Assembly: GCF_030268225.1 (NCBI RefSeq)
Contig: NZ_BSQG01000001.1
Coordinates: 310,001-374,000 of the forward strand
From: Nocardiopsis ansamitocini
GTDB lineage: Bacteria; Actinomycetota; Actinomycetes; Streptosporangiales; Streptosporangiaceae
Direction: 5' to 3'
DNA length: 64,000 nt
Below the pieces are notes generated by a model. The model ran no database searches and was not told where the DNA came from. It saw only the letters and a program-made list of their open reading frames with translations. Positions 1-9,113 of the stretch are shown in pieces (position 1 is the first letter of the stretch; each line of letters begins with the position of its first letter). Made by a program: the position numbers and the translations under genes.

Positions 1-556
1 CGGGGTCGTCGGTGCGGGTCGCGGCCGGTGCGTCGTGGCGATCGTACCTGCTGCCCATGACAGGCCATGCCGCCCCCCTGAGCAGGGTCAGCACACCTGC
101 GACGACGAGGAGGAGCGCGGCCGTCGCGGCGACGACCGGCCCGAGCGGGACGAGTCGCACCGCGGAGAGGTCCCCGTCCGCGGTGGCGAGACGCTCGGCG
201 GTGGCGGCGAGCGCCGCGGAGCGCGTACCGGTGTAGACGCCGGCCAGCCCGGCCACGCCCAGCAGCGCTACCAGCAGGCCCACGACGCGGCGTCCCGTGC
301 CACGGGTCGCGACGACGGCGACGACGGAGGCGAACGCGGCCCAGCCCAGCGCCGAGGCGAGCGGGCTGACCTGGGAAGCGGGTAGGTCGAGCAGGATCGG
401 GGCGAGTCCGTTGCCCATGTCCACCCGCGCGGTGGCCCAGTCCTGCGCGGTAGCGGCCAGCAGCAGAACCGCTCCTGCCGCGGTGGCCGTGAGCGTCAGG
501 AGGTACTGCCCGGAGCCGGCCGGTCGACGGCGGGAGGACACGGTGGCGACGCTCAC
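1..556 (-). CDS. Trp biosynthesis-associated membrane protein, 3' part beyond window
   Basis: The frame starts at GTG 556 and runs off the window edge, so the C-terminus is missing. It encodes about 185 residues with three or four hydrophobic segments (near residues 18-38, 65-85, 90-110 and 140-162) followed by a polar tail. This is the pattern of the actinobacterial Trp-associated transmembrane family (TIGR02234-like), which usually lies between hisI and trpE. The family's function is unknown. Its start overlaps the hisI stop as GTGA, which suggests translational coupling. The family call rests on topology and context. I could not see trpE because the window ends. Confidence 0.75.
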   Translation of the reverse strand, partial: MSVATVSSRRRPAGSGQYLLTLTATAAGAVLLLAATAQDWATARVDMGNGLAPILLDLPASQVSPLASALGWAAFASVVAVVATRGTGRRVVGLLVALLGVAGLAGVYTGTRSAALAATAERLATADGDLSAVRLVPLGPVVAATAALLLVVAGVLTLLRGAAWPVMGSRYDRHDAPAATRTDDP

Positions 557-894
557 AGCAAGGGGTCCGCGTCGAAGCAGGTGCGCGCGCCGGTGTGGCA
601 GGCGGCGCCGGTCTGGTCGACCCGGACCAACAGGGTGTCGCCGTCGCAGTCCAGGGCGACCGAGACGACGCGTTGGGTGTTGCCCGAAGTCGCACCCTTG
701 ACCCAGTACTCACCGCGGCTGCGCGACCAGTAGGTGGCCGCGCGGGTATCGATGGTGCGGCGCAGGGCCTCGTCATCCATCCAGGCGAGCATGAGAACCT
801 CGCCGGTGTCGTGCTGTTGCACGACGGCCGCCACCAGTCCGTCCGAGGTGCGTTTGAGGCGCGCGGCGATGCCGGGGTCCAGGTCCGTGCTCAT
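553..894 (-). CDS. hisI: phosphoribosyl-AMP cyclohydrolase
   Basis: This 113-residue protein opens the purine ring of phosphoribosyl-AMP in step three of histidine synthesis. The family length and motifs are all visible: WMDDEA near residue 38, YWSRSR-type substrate loop near 56, DCDGD near 82, and the zinc-binding cysteines in ACHTG and RTCF near 97-107. It lies apart from the main his operon at 6-11.5 kb and reads into the Trp-associated membrane gene with a 4-base overlap. The ATG at 894 has no clear ribosome site. A TAATAA hexamer at 910-905 would place transcription start only a few bases upstream, so a very short leader is possible. Confidence 0.95.
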   Translation of the reverse strand: MSTDLDPGIAARLKRTSDGLVAAVVQQHDTGEVLMLAWMDDEALRRTIDTRAATYWSRSRGEYWVKGATSGNTQRVVSVALDCDGDTLLVRVDQTGAACHTGARTCFDADPLL

Positions 895-925
895 GCGGTG
901 CAGTTTATTACCCCGTTCGCATTGG

Positions 926-965
926 CGTTATCGGGGTCCCGAGCTGGTTCCAGGCCCCGATAACG
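926..965. repeat. 11-bp inverted repeat between hisI and the SIS gene
   Basis: CGTTATCGGGG at 926-936 is repeated exactly in inverted form at 955-965 (CCCCGATAACG), with 18 bases between. It lies in the short divergent promoter region, so it could be an operator or an RNA stem in the leader of the plus-strand gene. Confidence 0.5.
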
Positions 966-993
966 TCGAGGCCAGCCCACGAGAGGAGTGTCC

Positions 994-1977
994 GTGACCG
1001 CTCAGCGACTCGCCGCCGAACTGGCGGACAAGCCGGCGGCGTTGACCCGCCTGGCCGACCGCCTGGCCCGCCGCGACCCCTACGCCGCGCTGCCCGCGCT
1101 GCTGGACGACGAGCCGGCCGCGATCGTACTGCTGGGGGCCGGGGCAGGCCACTACGTCTGCGAGGTCGCAGCGGAGCGGATGCGACGGGCGGGACTGGGC
1201 GCGTCGGCGGAGTCGGCGACGGCCGCCTTCTCCACCCCGGGCGGCCCCGACACCCTGGTGGTGGCGGTGGCGTTGGGCAGCGCGCGCCGGGAACTGTGCG
1301 AATCGCTCCATCGCTACGCCGGCTCCTCGGCGATCGTCGTACTGACCGACGACGCCGAAGGCCCCGAAACGCGCTACGCCGACCTGGTCGTTCCGCTGCT
1401 GACGAGCGGCGAGGTCAGCGGCCTGGAGAGCGGCGGGGCCCAGCAGGCTCTGGCGCTGTTGCTCCTTCTGGCCTCCCGGCTGGGCGCACCCACGCCTGGG
1501 AGCTCGGCCGATGTCGCGGTGACCCTGCGGCGTTCGAGCAATGCCGTCTCCGACCTGATGGCCCGCGCCGCGGAGTGGGTCCCGGGGGTTGCCGGTCTGC
1601 TCTCGACGCGTCCCGGCCCCTACCTGGTGGCGCCGGCCGAGCGGTCGTCCTCGGCGCGCCTGGGTGCTCTTGCGCTGCGACGCGGACCGGTGCTGGCCGC
1701 GCACTCCTGCGAGACCGGGGAGTGGTCGCACACCGAGCGCCACCTGGCAGCGGTGCAGGACTACCGGGCGCTGCTGTTCGCCGGCTCGCGTTTCGACGAG
1801 CGCTTCGCCGACCACCTGGGGTCGCTGAAGGGCACGTTCGTCTGTGTGGGCGGTGAGGTCCCCGGCGCGGCCATGGTGCTGCGCTACCCCGGGGACACCG
1901 ACCCCGACATCGGCGTGTTGACGGAGCCGGTGATCGCGGAGCTGCTCGCGCTGCACTGGTGGAAGCACCGGCGCTGA
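994..1977 (+). CDS. SIS domain-containing protein
   Basis: A 327-residue soluble protein. The first half carries a SIS-like sugar-phosphate-binding fold, with an AIVLLGAGAGHY stretch near residue 45 and a TLVVAVALGS strand near 88. The second half looks like a second SIS-like or phosphoglucose-isomerase C-terminal domain. Such proteins bind or isomerise phosphosugars, but no substrate can be read from the sequence. I chose GTG 994 because GAGAGG at 981-986 is well spaced for it. The in-frame GTG at 988 sits almost on the ribosome site. It is convergent with the ABC exporter genes. Orthologues are common in actinomycetes without a defined role. Confidence 0.7.
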   Translation: MTAQRLAAELADKPAALTRLADRLARRDPYAALPALLDDEPAAIVLLGAGAGHYVCEVAAERMRRAGLGASAESATAAFSTPGGPDTLVVAVALGSARRELCESLHRYAGSSAIVVLTDDAEGPETRYADLVVPLLTSGEVSGLESGGAQQALALLLLLASRLGAPTPGSSADVAVTLRRSSNAVSDLMARAAEWVPGVAGLLSTRPGPYLVAPAERSSSARLGALALRRGPVLAAHSCETGEWSHTERHLAAVQDYRALLFAGSRFDERFADHLGSLKGTFVCVGGEVPGAAMVLRYPGDTDPDIGVLTEPVIAELLALHWWKHRR

Positions 1978-2027
1978 CCGCGTCGGGCACGGGACGCTTG
2001 CCGCGTCGCCGGATGGATGGTCGGGGA

Positions 2028-3863
2028 TCAGGCCGAACTGGTGACCCAGGAGGCGTGCAGGTCGGCGTAGACACCGGGCCGCACCACCAGTTCGGCGTGG
2101 CTGCCGCGTTGGACGACTCGGCCGGCGTCGAAGACGAGTACCTCGTCCGCGGCTTCCGCCGTTGAGAGGCGGTGCGCGATGGCAACGGAGGTGCGGCCGC
2201 TGGTGAGCCGTTCCAGTGCGCGTTGGATGCGCACCTCGGTGGCCGGGTCGACCGCGGAGGTGGCCTCGTCGAGGACCAGCAGGTCGGGGTCGGCGACGTA
2301 GGCGCGGACCAGCGCCACGAGCTGGCGTTCCCCGGCCGAGAGCGATTCCCCTCGTTGGCCGACCGGGGTGGCCAGACCGTGGGCGAGTCCCGTCAGCCAC
2401 TCCCCCAGGCCCATTTCGGTGATGGCCTCGACCAGTTCGGTGTCGGTGGCCTCGGGGCGGGCGAAGCGGATGTTCTCCCCGAGTGTGCTGTCGAAGAGGA
2501 ATCCCTCCTGCGGAACCATGACCACGCGGGCGCGCAGGGAGGAGAAGGCGACCTCCCGCAGGTCGACGTCGTCGAGGAGGACGGCGCCCTTGGCGGGGTC
2601 CATCAGCCGGGTGAGGAGCTTGACGAAGGTCGTCTTGCCCGATCCGGTCTCCCCGACCACCGCCACCCGGCGGCCCGGGCGGATCTCCAGGTCGACGTCG
2701 TCGAGCACCAACGGCCCGGAGGGGTAGGCGTAGGAAACCTGGTCGAAGCGCACGGAGACGGGGCCGCGCGGTAGTTCCCTGCCCCGGGGCCCGGGGTCGG
2801 CGATGTCGGGGACGGTGTCGAGGACGCCGAGCACACGCCGCCAACCCGCGATGGCGTTCTGTGCCTCGTTGAAGATCTCGGTCGCCATGATCATCGGCGT
2901 GATGAAGAGGGTGATCACGAAGAGGAACGCCACGAGCTCGCCCGCGGTGAGCTCGCCCGCGATGCCCAACAGGACCCCCGCGACGACGATGCTGGCGTAG
3001 GCCAGCGCCGCGATGAATTCGGCGAACGGTGAAACCGCCATGGACAGGCGCTGGGCCCTGACCTGGGCGGTCCGGGTGGCCAGAACCGTCTCGTCCACCC
3101 GTCGGGCGGTGCGCGTCTCGGTGCCGTGGGCGCGGATGACGGCCGCTCCCATGACCGTCTCACCGATGACGCCGAGCATGTCCCCGGTGCGCTCGCGGAC
3201 CGCGAGGTAGGCCTTGGACAGCAGTTTCTGCAACCAGCGCACGCCGAACAGCAGGGGGAGGAAACAGACCCAGGTCAACAGTGCGAGCTGCCAGGCGTAG
3301 ACGGACATGAGCACGGTGGCCACGATCAGCTGGCCGACGCTGACGATCAGCAGGACTCCGCCGCGCTGCATGAAGGCACTGATCTGGTCGACGTCACCGG
3401 TGACGCGGGAGACCAGGGCGCCCTTGCGCTCGCTGTTCTGGGTGAGCACCGACAGGTCGTGCACGTGCCGGAACGCCTTGCGCCGCAGGGTGGCCAGTCC
3501 GAACTCGGTGGCCCGGTACAACCGGGCGTTCATGAAGTAGGAGCAGATCCCGGTCAGCAGGACCAGTACGGCGCATACCGTGACCGCGCGGGCCACGAAC
3601 CCGATGTCGGGACCGCCCTCGGCGACCAGACCGTTGTCGATCACCTGTTGGACCGCGACGGGGACCACGATCCGTCCGGCGGTGGCCACCAGGGCGAGGA
3701 AAAGGGTGAGGAGGAGGCCGTGGGCGAATTCCGGTGAGAGGGCCAGTCCGCGGCGCAGCGTCGCCCAGGCGGAGTCGGTGGAGCGGTGCAACGCGGGAGC
3801 CGCGTCGGCGTTGGTGGGGACACCCTCCGCGCGGTCGGGACGGGTGGGCGCCGGAGCGCTCAT
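2028..3863 (-). CDS. ABC exporter subunit with canonical ATPase site
   Basis: A 611-residue half-transporter: an N-terminal six-helix type IV exporter membrane domain (about residues 45-330) and a C-terminal nucleotide-binding domain. The ATPase motifs are complete: Walker A GETGSGKTT near 404, signature LSAGE near 505, Walker B LLVLDEATSAVD near 526 and the switch histidine in IAHRLST near 563. The start at ATG 3863 overlaps the stop of the upstream half-transporter as ATGA, so the two subunits are likely made together and pair. It resembles the TM287/288 and BmrCD class of heterodimeric exporters. The substrate (drug, lipid or peptide) is unknown. No dedicated regulator is adjacent. Confidence 0.88.
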   Translation of the reverse strand: MSAPAPTRPDRAEGVPTNADAAPALHRSTDSAWATLRRGLALSPEFAHGLLLTLFLALVATAGRIVVPVAVQQVIDNGLVAEGGPDIGFVARAVTVCAVLVLLTGICSYFMNARLYRATEFGLATLRRKAFRHVHDLSVLTQNSERKGALVSRVTGDVDQISAFMQRGGVLLIVSVGQLIVATVLMSVYAWQLALLTWVCFLPLLFGVRWLQKLLSKAYLAVRERTGDMLGVIGETVMGAAVIRAHGTETRTARRVDETVLATRTAQVRAQRLSMAVSPFAEFIAALAYASIVVAGVLLGIAGELTAGELVAFLFVITLFITPMIMATEIFNEAQNAIAGWRRVLGVLDTVPDIADPGPRGRELPRGPVSVRFDQVSYAYPSGPLVLDDVDLEIRPGRRVAVVGETGSGKTTFVKLLTRLMDPAKGAVLLDDVDLREVAFSSLRARVVMVPQEGFLFDSTLGENIRFARPEATDTELVEAITEMGLGEWLTGLAHGLATPVGQRGESLSAGERQLVALVRAYVADPDLLVLDEATSAVDPATEVRIQRALERLTSGRTSVAIAHRLSTAEAADEVLVFDAGRVVQRGSHAELVVRPGVYADLHASWVTSSA

Positions 3864-5761
3864 CGGGTGACCTCCTGTTCGGTGGCGGCGTCGGCAACAC
3901 GCTGCTCGGCGGCGTTTTCGTAGGCGGTGACGAGCGCGTGGTAGCCCGGGGACCGCTCCAGCAGTTCGGCGTGCGTCCCGCGGTCGTGGACGGTGCCCTG
4001 CTCCAGGTAGACGACTTCGTCGGCGAGCTCGATGGTGGCCCTGCGGTAGGCCACGACGACCACGGTGGCCGACAGTTCGATGTCGCGGAGCCCACCGAGG
4101 ATCTGCGCCTCGACCTGCGGGTCCACGGCGGAGGTGGCATCGTCCAGGATGAGCAGCCTGGGCCGGCGGACGAGTGCCCGGGCCAGGGCGAGGCGCTGGC
4201 GCTGACCGCCGGACAGGCTGGTACCGCGCTCGCCCAGGCGGGTGTCGAGACCCTCCGGCAGGGCTGCGACGAAGGAGTCCGCACGGGCCAGCCGCAGTGC
4301 CTCCCATACGAGGGCGTCGTCGATGTCGCCGCCGAGGGTGACGTTGTCGCGGACGGTGTCCTCGAAGACGAAGGCGCTCTGCGGCACCAGCGCGGCGGTG
4401 CGCGCGATCTCCCCCGGGGCGAGTTCGCGGACGTCGGTCCCGTTGAACCGGACCGTTCCGGAGTCGGGGTCCACCAGGCGCATGAGCAGTGTGGTGAGGG
4501 TGGACTTGCCCGCGCCGGTGGGACCGACCAGGGCGATGGTGCGTCCGGAGGCCAGGGTGAGGTGTACGTCGCTGAGGACGGTGGTGCGGGGTTCGGCCTC
4601 GATGCCCTCGGGTGACTGGACGGAGAGGTCGCGGGTGGCGTTGCCGTTCTCCTGGTAGGCGTCGACGTAGGAGAACCCGACTTCGTCCAACTCGACCCGC
4701 AGCCCGCCCTCACCGTCGAGGGGGGTGCGACCGTGCTCGGTGCGGCCCTGGGCTCCGAGGACCGCGCTGACCCTGCGCCAGCCCACGACGCTGCGCGGCA
4801 TGTCGCCGAGGAGCCAGCCCAACGAGCGGACCGGCAGGGCCAACAGGGTGAACAGATAGGCGATCTGGACGAGGTCGCCGGAGCTGACCGCGCCGCTCTC
4901 GATGCGGATCGCACCGATCAGCAGTACCGCCAGTACACCCAGGTTGGGCAGGGAGTCCATGACCGGATCGAACATGGCGCGCATCCGGCCGACCCGGATC
5001 TGGGCGTCGCGCAGCCGGTGCGCGGCGGCGGTGAAGCGTTCGGTCTCGGTGTCCTCGCGTCCGAGGCTCTTGACCACGAGCGCACCGTCGAAGGACTCGT
5101 GGGCGACTTCGCTGACCCGGGCGCGCAACATCTGCGCTCGGGTGTCCACCGGGGTGACCTTGCGCTGGAAGACGACGTTGGCCACGGCCAGCGCCGGGAA
5201 GACGACGAAGCCGACGAGGGCGAGCACCGAATCGGTGAGCAGCATCGCCGCTGCGGCGATCACGAGCATGAACACGCTGCCCACCGCCATGGGCAGCGGG
5301 GCGAGCGGCCCCCAGGCGGCTTCGACGTCGGCGTTGGCGTTGGACAGCAGTTGGCCGGTGGGATGGCGCTGGTGCCAGGAGAGCGGGAGGTCCAGGTACT
5401 TGCGGGCGACGGCCTGCCGGTACCGGGCCTGCATCCGAAACTGCATGAGACCGGCGTAGAGGCGGCGGGCTGCGAGACCGAGCCCCTTGAGAACGCCGAC
5501 CGCCAGCAGCAGGGAGGCTGCGGCGACCAGCGCACCGGTGGTGGTCTCCCCTTGCGCGAAGGCCGGGAGGATCACGTCTTCGGTGACGCGTCCCAGGACG
5601 GTGGCGGAGGCGACCGCGACTCCTGCGTGGAGTGCGGCCCCGCCCACGGCGAGGGCGAAGATCCACGGCTCGGCGCGGATCGCGACCCACAGGACGCGCA
5701 GGCCCTCCGCCAACACCCGGGAATCCACTGCGGGTCTTTCCGTAGTGACTCCCTGTGACAT
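3860..5761 (-). CDS. ABC exporter subunit with degenerate ATPase site
   Basis: A 633-residue half-transporter with an N-terminal exporter membrane domain (about residues 30-330) and a nucleotide-binding domain. Walker A GPTGAGKST near 410 and signature LSGGQ near 512 are normal. The catalytic glutamate after Walker B is aspartate (LLILDDATS, near 533), and the switch histidine is tyrosine (VAYRRAT, near 568). This is the known asymmetry of heterodimeric ABC exporters, in which one ATP site is degenerate. An unusual insertion of about 25 residues (residues 365-390) lies just before the ATPase core. ATG 5761 follows GGGGGA at a good distance. It forms a two-gene operon with the downstream subunit. 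Confidence 0.88.
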   Translation of the reverse strand: MSQGVTTERPAVDSRVLAEGLRVLWVAIRAEPWIFALAVGGAALHAGVAVASATVLGRVTEDVILPAFAQGETTTGALVAAASLLLAVGVLKGLGLAARRLYAGLMQFRMQARYRQAVARKYLDLPLSWHQRHPTGQLLSNANADVEAAWGPLAPLPMAVGSVFMLVIAAAAMLLTDSVLALVGFVVFPALAVANVVFQRKVTPVDTRAQMLRARVSEVAHESFDGALVVKSLGREDTETERFTAAAHRLRDAQIRVGRMRAMFDPVMDSLPNLGVLAVLLIGAIRIESGAVSSGDLVQIAYLFTLLALPVRSLGWLLGDMPRSVVGWRRVSAVLGAQGRTEHGRTPLDGEGGLRVELDEVGFSYVDAYQENGNATRDLSVQSPEGIEAEPRTTVLSDVHLTLASGRTIALVGPTGAGKSTLTTLLMRLVDPDSGTVRFNGTDVRELAPGEIARTAALVPQSAFVFEDTVRDNVTLGGDIDDALVWEALRLARADSFVAALPEGLDTRLGERGTSLSGGQRQRLALARALVRRPRLLILDDATSAVDPQVEAQILGGLRDIELSATVVVVAYRRATIELADEVVYLEQGTVHDRGTHAELLERSPGYHALVTAYENAAEQRVADAATEQEVTR

Positions 5762-5937
5762 ACGTCCCCCAGCTGCGTCGGTGGTGGCGAGAAAAGGCCC
5801 GCCTGTGGGGGCGGGCGGATCGGTTCCACACCGTACTGCGGCGGCGCGGCAACCTGTACCGGTTTGTTCAGCGCTCACGGACCACGACGTATTCCGCCAC
5901 CGTATGACCCGTTCCGGCCAGCCGGGGCGGCTGGGGG

Positions 5938-5977
5938 CGCCTGCCGTGTCCGCCGGTGCGGGCGGACACGGCGGGCG
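5938..5977 (-). terminator. hairpin terminator after hisF
   Basis: Two 17-base arms (5938-5954 and 5961-5977) pair along their whole length with one G-U pair and a 6-base loop, immediately after the hisF stop codon. There is no clear U-tract, as is usual in high-GC actinomycetes. The rest of the 217-bp gap up to the ABC exporter start holds no gene that I can support. Confidence 0.75.
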
Positions 5978-5978
5978 C

Positions 5979-6749
5979 TCAGCGGACGGGATGCCCCTTT
6001 GCCCGCAGTTCGGCCTTGACGTCGTTGACGGTGAACTCGCCGAAGTGGAAGACACTGGCCGCCAGGACCGCGTCGGCACCGGCGTCAACGGCAGGAGCGA
6101 AGTGCTCCACCGCGCCCGCTCCACCACTGGCGATCAGCGGGACGGTCACCACCGCGCGCACCGCGCGGATCAGCTCCAGGTCGAAGCCCGACTTGGTCCC
6201 GTCGGCGTCCATGGAGTTGAGCAGGATCTCACCGGCACCGAGGTCGGCGGCACGCTGCACCCACTCCACCGCGTCGATGCCCGTCCCGGTGCGCCCGCCG
6301 TGCGTGGTCACCTCGAATCCGCTGTCGGTACGGGTGTCTCCGGTGCCCCTGCGCACGTCGGCGGAGAGCACCAGGACCTGGTTGCCGAAGCGCTGGGCGA
6401 TCTCGCGGACGAGCTCGGGGCGGTGGATGGCCGCCGTGTTGATCCCGACCTTGTCGGCCCCCGCACGGAGCAGCCGGTCGACGTCATCGGTGGCGCGCAC
6501 GCCGCCGCCGACGGTGAGGGGGATGAACACCTGTCCGGCGGTGCGCCCCACCACGTCGTAGGTGGTCTCACGGGCACCGCTGGAGGCGGTGACGTCCAGG
6601 AAGGTCAGCTCGTCGGCACCTTCGGCGTCGTAGCGCCTGGCCAGCTCGACGGGGTCGCCGGCATCACGCAGGTTCTGGAAGTTGACGCCCTTGACGACCC
6701 GGCCTGCGTCCACGTCCAGGCAGGGGATGACGCGGACTGCCAGGCTCAT
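5979..6749 (-). CDS. hisF: imidazole glycerol phosphate synthase cyclase subunit
   Basis: A 256-residue TIM-barrel protein. With HisH-supplied ammonia it converts PRFAR to imidazole glycerol phosphate and AICAR. The catalytic aspartate lies in the N-terminal [16 protein letters not shown] motif (about residues 6-21), and the phosphate-binding loops TVGGGV and ASGGAG (about 78 and 220) are present. ATG 6749 overlaps the priA stop as ATGA. It is the last gene of the operon, followed at once by a strong hairpin. Confidence 0.96.
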   Translation of the reverse strand: MSLAVRVIPCLDVDAGRVVKGVNFQNLRDAGDPVELARRYDAEGADELTFLDVTASSGARETTYDVVGRTAGQVFIPLTVGGGVRATDDVDRLLRAGADKVGINTAAIHRPELVREIAQRFGNQVLVLSADVRRGTGDTRTDSGFEVTTHGGRTGTGIDAVEWVQRAADLGAGEILLNSMDADGTKSGFDLELIRAVRAVVTVPLIASGGAGAVEHFAPAVDAGADAVLAASVFHFGEFTVNDVKAELRAKGHPVR

Positions 6750-7489
6750 CGGGCGTTCTCCTCGCCGCGCACGGCGGCCAAGGCGTCCTCCATGGTGAAC
6801 GCGCCCTCGTACAGGGCGGTGCCCATGATCGCACCCTCGACGCCCTCTGGCACGAGCGCGGCGATGGCCCGCAGGTCCTCGATGCTGGACACGCCGCCGC
6901 TGGCGACGACGGGCTTGTCGGTGCGGGCGCAGACGTCGCGCAACAGGTCGAGGTTGGGGCCCTTGAGGGTGCCGTCCTTGTTGACGTCGGTGACGACGTA
7001 GCGGGCGCAGCCCTCGGCCTCCAGGCGCTCCAGCGTGGCGTGGAGGTCCCCGCCGTCACGGGTCCAGCCGCGCGCGGCCAGGGTGGTGCCCCGCACGTCC
7101 AGGCCGATGGCGATCTTGTCGCCGTGCTCGGCGATGATCTTGGCGCACCAGGCGGGGTTCTCCAGGGCGGCGGTCCCGATGTTGACGCGGCGGCAACCGG
7201 TGGCCAACGCCGCGGCCAGCGACTCGTCGTCGCGGATTCCGCCCGACAGCTCGACCCTGACGTCCAGGGTGCCGACGATCGAGGTGAGCAGTTCACGGTT
7301 GTGCCCGCGCCCGAACGCGGCGTCGAGATCCACGAGGTGAATCCAGTCGGCGCCGGCGTTCTGCCAGCCCAGGGCGGCCTGGAGGGGGTCGCCGTAGCGG
7401 CCGCCGGAGTCGGCCTTTCCCTGCACGAGCTGGACGGCCTGCCCTCCGGCGACGTCGACGGCCGGCAGCAGTTCAAGGGTGGACGCCAT
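6746..7489 (-). CDS. priA: phosphoribosyl isomerase A (HisA/TrpF)
   Basis: A 247-residue TIM-barrel isomerase acting on ProFAR in histidine synthesis. Actinobacterial members also act on phosphoribosyl anthranilate in tryptophan synthesis, so one enzyme can serve both pathways; that dual role is family knowledge. The N-terminal [18 protein letters not shown] holds the first catalytic aspartate, and SGGVSS and phosphate-binding glycines follow in the C-terminal half. I chose ATG 7489 because AAAGG lies about ten bases upstream. An in-frame GTG at 7507 would add six residues that overlap that ribosome site. It sits between hisH and hisF, as is usual in actinomycetes. Confidence 0.94.
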   Translation of the reverse strand: MASTLELLPAVDVAGGQAVQLVQGKADSGGRYGDPLQAALGWQNAGADWIHLVDLDAAFGRGHNRELLTSIVGTLDVRVELSGGIRDDESLAAALATGCRRVNIGTAALENPAWCAKIIAEHGDKIAIGLDVRGTTLAARGWTRDGGDLHATLERLEAEGCARYVVTDVNKDGTLKGPNLDLLRDVCARTDKPVVASGGVSSIEDLRAIAALVPEGVEGAIMGTALYEGAFTMEDALAAVRGEENAR

Positions 7490-7585
7490 GGTTGGTCGAC
7501 CTTTCACGATCGGATGGATGGTTTTCGACGGTCCTGTCGCGGGCGCGGGGCGAAGAGCACCCGCCGCCCGGGCCGTCGGGGTGGT

Positions 7586-8221
7586 TCAGAGGGTGGCGAC
7601 CCAGTTGGCCAGGAGCCGTGCCCCGGCGTCACCGGACTTCTCGGGGTGGAACTGGGTTGCCCAGAGCGGGCCGTTCTCCACTGCCGCGACGAAAGGGGTC
7701 CCGTGGGTGGACCAGGTGACCAGCGGCGGACGCACATAGGGGCTGGTGACCTCCAGCTCCCAGTTGCGCACCCCGTAGGAGTGCACGAAGTAGAACCGCT
7801 CGCCCTCGTCGGTTCCGGCGAAGAGCTGGGAGCCCTCGGGGACGTCGACGGTGTTCCACCCCATGTGCGGCACCACGGGGGCGTTCAAGCGCTCCACCGT
7901 CCCCGGCCACTCGTCGCAGCCCTGCGTGGTGACCCCGTGTTCGACCCCTTGGGCGAACAGGATCTGCATGCCCACACAGATGCCGAGGACCGGCCGTCCG
8001 CCGGCGAGGCGCTTGCCGATGACGCGGTCACCACCGGCGGCCAGCAGTCCCGCCATGCAGGCGGCGAAGGCGCCCACACCGGGCACCAGCAGACCGTCGG
8101 CCTCCAGCGCGGCGTGGGGGTCACCGGTGACGGTGACGTCGGCACCGGTGCGTTCGACGGCGCGCTGCGCCGAGCGCAGGTTGCCCGATCCGTAATCGAA
8201 GATGACGACGCGTGGCTGCAC
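7586..8221 (-). CDS. hisH: imidazole glycerol phosphate synthase glutaminase subunit
   Basis: A class I glutamine amidotransferase of 211 residues that releases ammonia for HisF. The nucleophile is the cysteine of GICVGMQ near residue 83, and the His/Glu of the triad lie in TQFHPEKSG near 190. The [11 protein letters not shown]-terminus is typical. GTG 8221 is chosen because AAGGAAGG lies ten bases upstream; upstream in-frame codons encode non-conserved residues. It follows the small membrane protein gene by 61 bases. Confidence 0.94.
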   Translation of the reverse strand: MQPRVVIFDYGSGNLRSAQRAVERTGADVTVTGDPHAALEADGLLVPGVGAFAACMAGLLAAGGDRVIGKRLAGGRPVLGICVGMQILFAQGVEHGVTTQGCDEWPGTVERLNAPVVPHMGWNTVDVPEGSQLFAGTDEGERFYFVHSYGVRNWELEVTSPYVRPPLVTWSTHGTPFVAAVENGPLWATQFHPEKSGDAGARLLANWVATL

Positions 8222-8282
8222 GTGCGGGCACGCCTTCCTTGGTCGGGGTCGCGGGCCCGGCCGCTGGGGCCGTCCCACGGGG

Positions 8283-8441
8283 TCAGAGGTAGTCGAGGCG
8301 CAGCAGCCCACCGGCCACCGCCAGGGCCGCGCAGGCGGCCAGGGCGACGGACAGGGGCTTGGCGGTCTTCCACGTCGAAAGGGCTCCGCCGGCCAGGAGA
8401 CCGCCCAGGACGATCAGGAGGACGGGCCAGAGTGCGGACAC
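8283..8441 (-). CDS. 52-residue two-helix membrane protein in the his operon
   Basis: A small protein with two hydrophobic segments (about residues 4-20 and 28-45) joined by a short basic-polar loop (STWKTAK). GTG 8441 shares its first base with the hisB stop (TAGTG), and AAGGGTG inside the end of hisB serves as a ribosome site, so translation is probably coupled to hisB. Codon use looks like the neighbours, with G/C in third positions. It is lodged between hisB and hisH and so is transcribed with histidine synthesis. I do not recognise a characterised function, and I recall similar small genes at this place in other actinomycetes only in general terms. Confidence 0.7.
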   Translation of the reverse strand: MSALWPVLLIVLGGLLAGGALSTWKTAKPLSVALAACAALAVAGGLLRLDYL

Positions 8442-9034
8442 TACAGCGCACCCTTGGTGGAGGGCACCCAGGTGATGCGCGGGTCGAGCTCCGAGGCGAA
8501 GCGCAGCGCACGGGCGAACGCCTTGAACTGGCATTCCACGATGTGGTGGGCGTTGCGGCCGTAGGGCACGTTGATGTGCAGCGCAACGCGGGCCTGGGCG
8601 ACGAAGGACTCGAAGATGTGCCGGGTCATGGTGGTGTCGTAGTCGCGGCCGATGGTGGGCGCCATGCCCGCGGGCTCGGAGTGCACGAGGTAGGGGCGGC
8701 CCGAGACGTCCACGGTGACCTCGGCGAGCGCCTCGTCCAAGGGGACCTTGGCGTCGGCGAAGCGGCGGATGCCGACCTTGTCGCCCAGCGCCTCACGGAA
8801 GGCCGCCCCCAGCGCGAGAGCGGTGTCCTCCATGGTGTGGTGGGAGTCGATGTGCAGGTCGCCCTCGGTCCGCACCGTGAGATCGAACAGGCCGTGCTTG
8901 GCGAGCTGGTCGAGCATGTGGTCGTAGAAGCCGACACCGGTGGAGATGTCGGCGACGCCGGTTCCGTCGAGGTCGATCTCGACGAGGACCTTGGTCTCCT
9001 TGGTGGTGCGTTCGACGCGGCCGGTGCGGCTCAT
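8441..9034 (-). CDS. hisB: imidazoleglycerol-phosphate dehydratase
   Basis: A 197-residue single-function dehydratase of histidine synthesis. The metal-binding histidine motifs are visible: GFYDHML near 36, DSHHTMED near 65 and GRNAHHIVE near 162. There is no phosphatase domain, so this is the short form found in actinomycetes. The gap from hisC is about 80 bases. The stop overlaps the start of the following microprotein by one base. Confidence 0.96.
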   Translation of the reverse strand: MSRTGRVERTTKETKVLVEIDLDGTGVADISTGVGFYDHMLDQLAKHGLFDLTVRTEGDLHIDSHHTMEDTALALGAAFREALGDKVGIRRFADAKVPLDEALAEVTVDVSGRPYLVHSEPAGMAPTIGRDYDTTMTRHIFESFVAQARVALHINVPYGRNAHHIVECQFKAFARALRFASELDPRITWVPSTKGAL

Positions 9035-9113
9035 GGGTTCTCAGGTCTTTCTGTGGTCGGGGATGGTCGAGGCGCAGCGGCACCGCACGGTCGGCGGGGC
9101 TGCGCCGGATGGA

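Noticed and set aside
35-385. Plus-strand frame of 116 residues rich in Arg and Asp
   Set aside because: It is a shadow of the minus-strand Trp-associated membrane protein, which has clear helices and a coupled start.
928-2844. Long minus-strand frame covering the SIS gene and part of the ABC gene
   Set aside because: Its product is almost entirely Arg/Pro/Gly, and it lies antisense to one real gene and out of frame with another.
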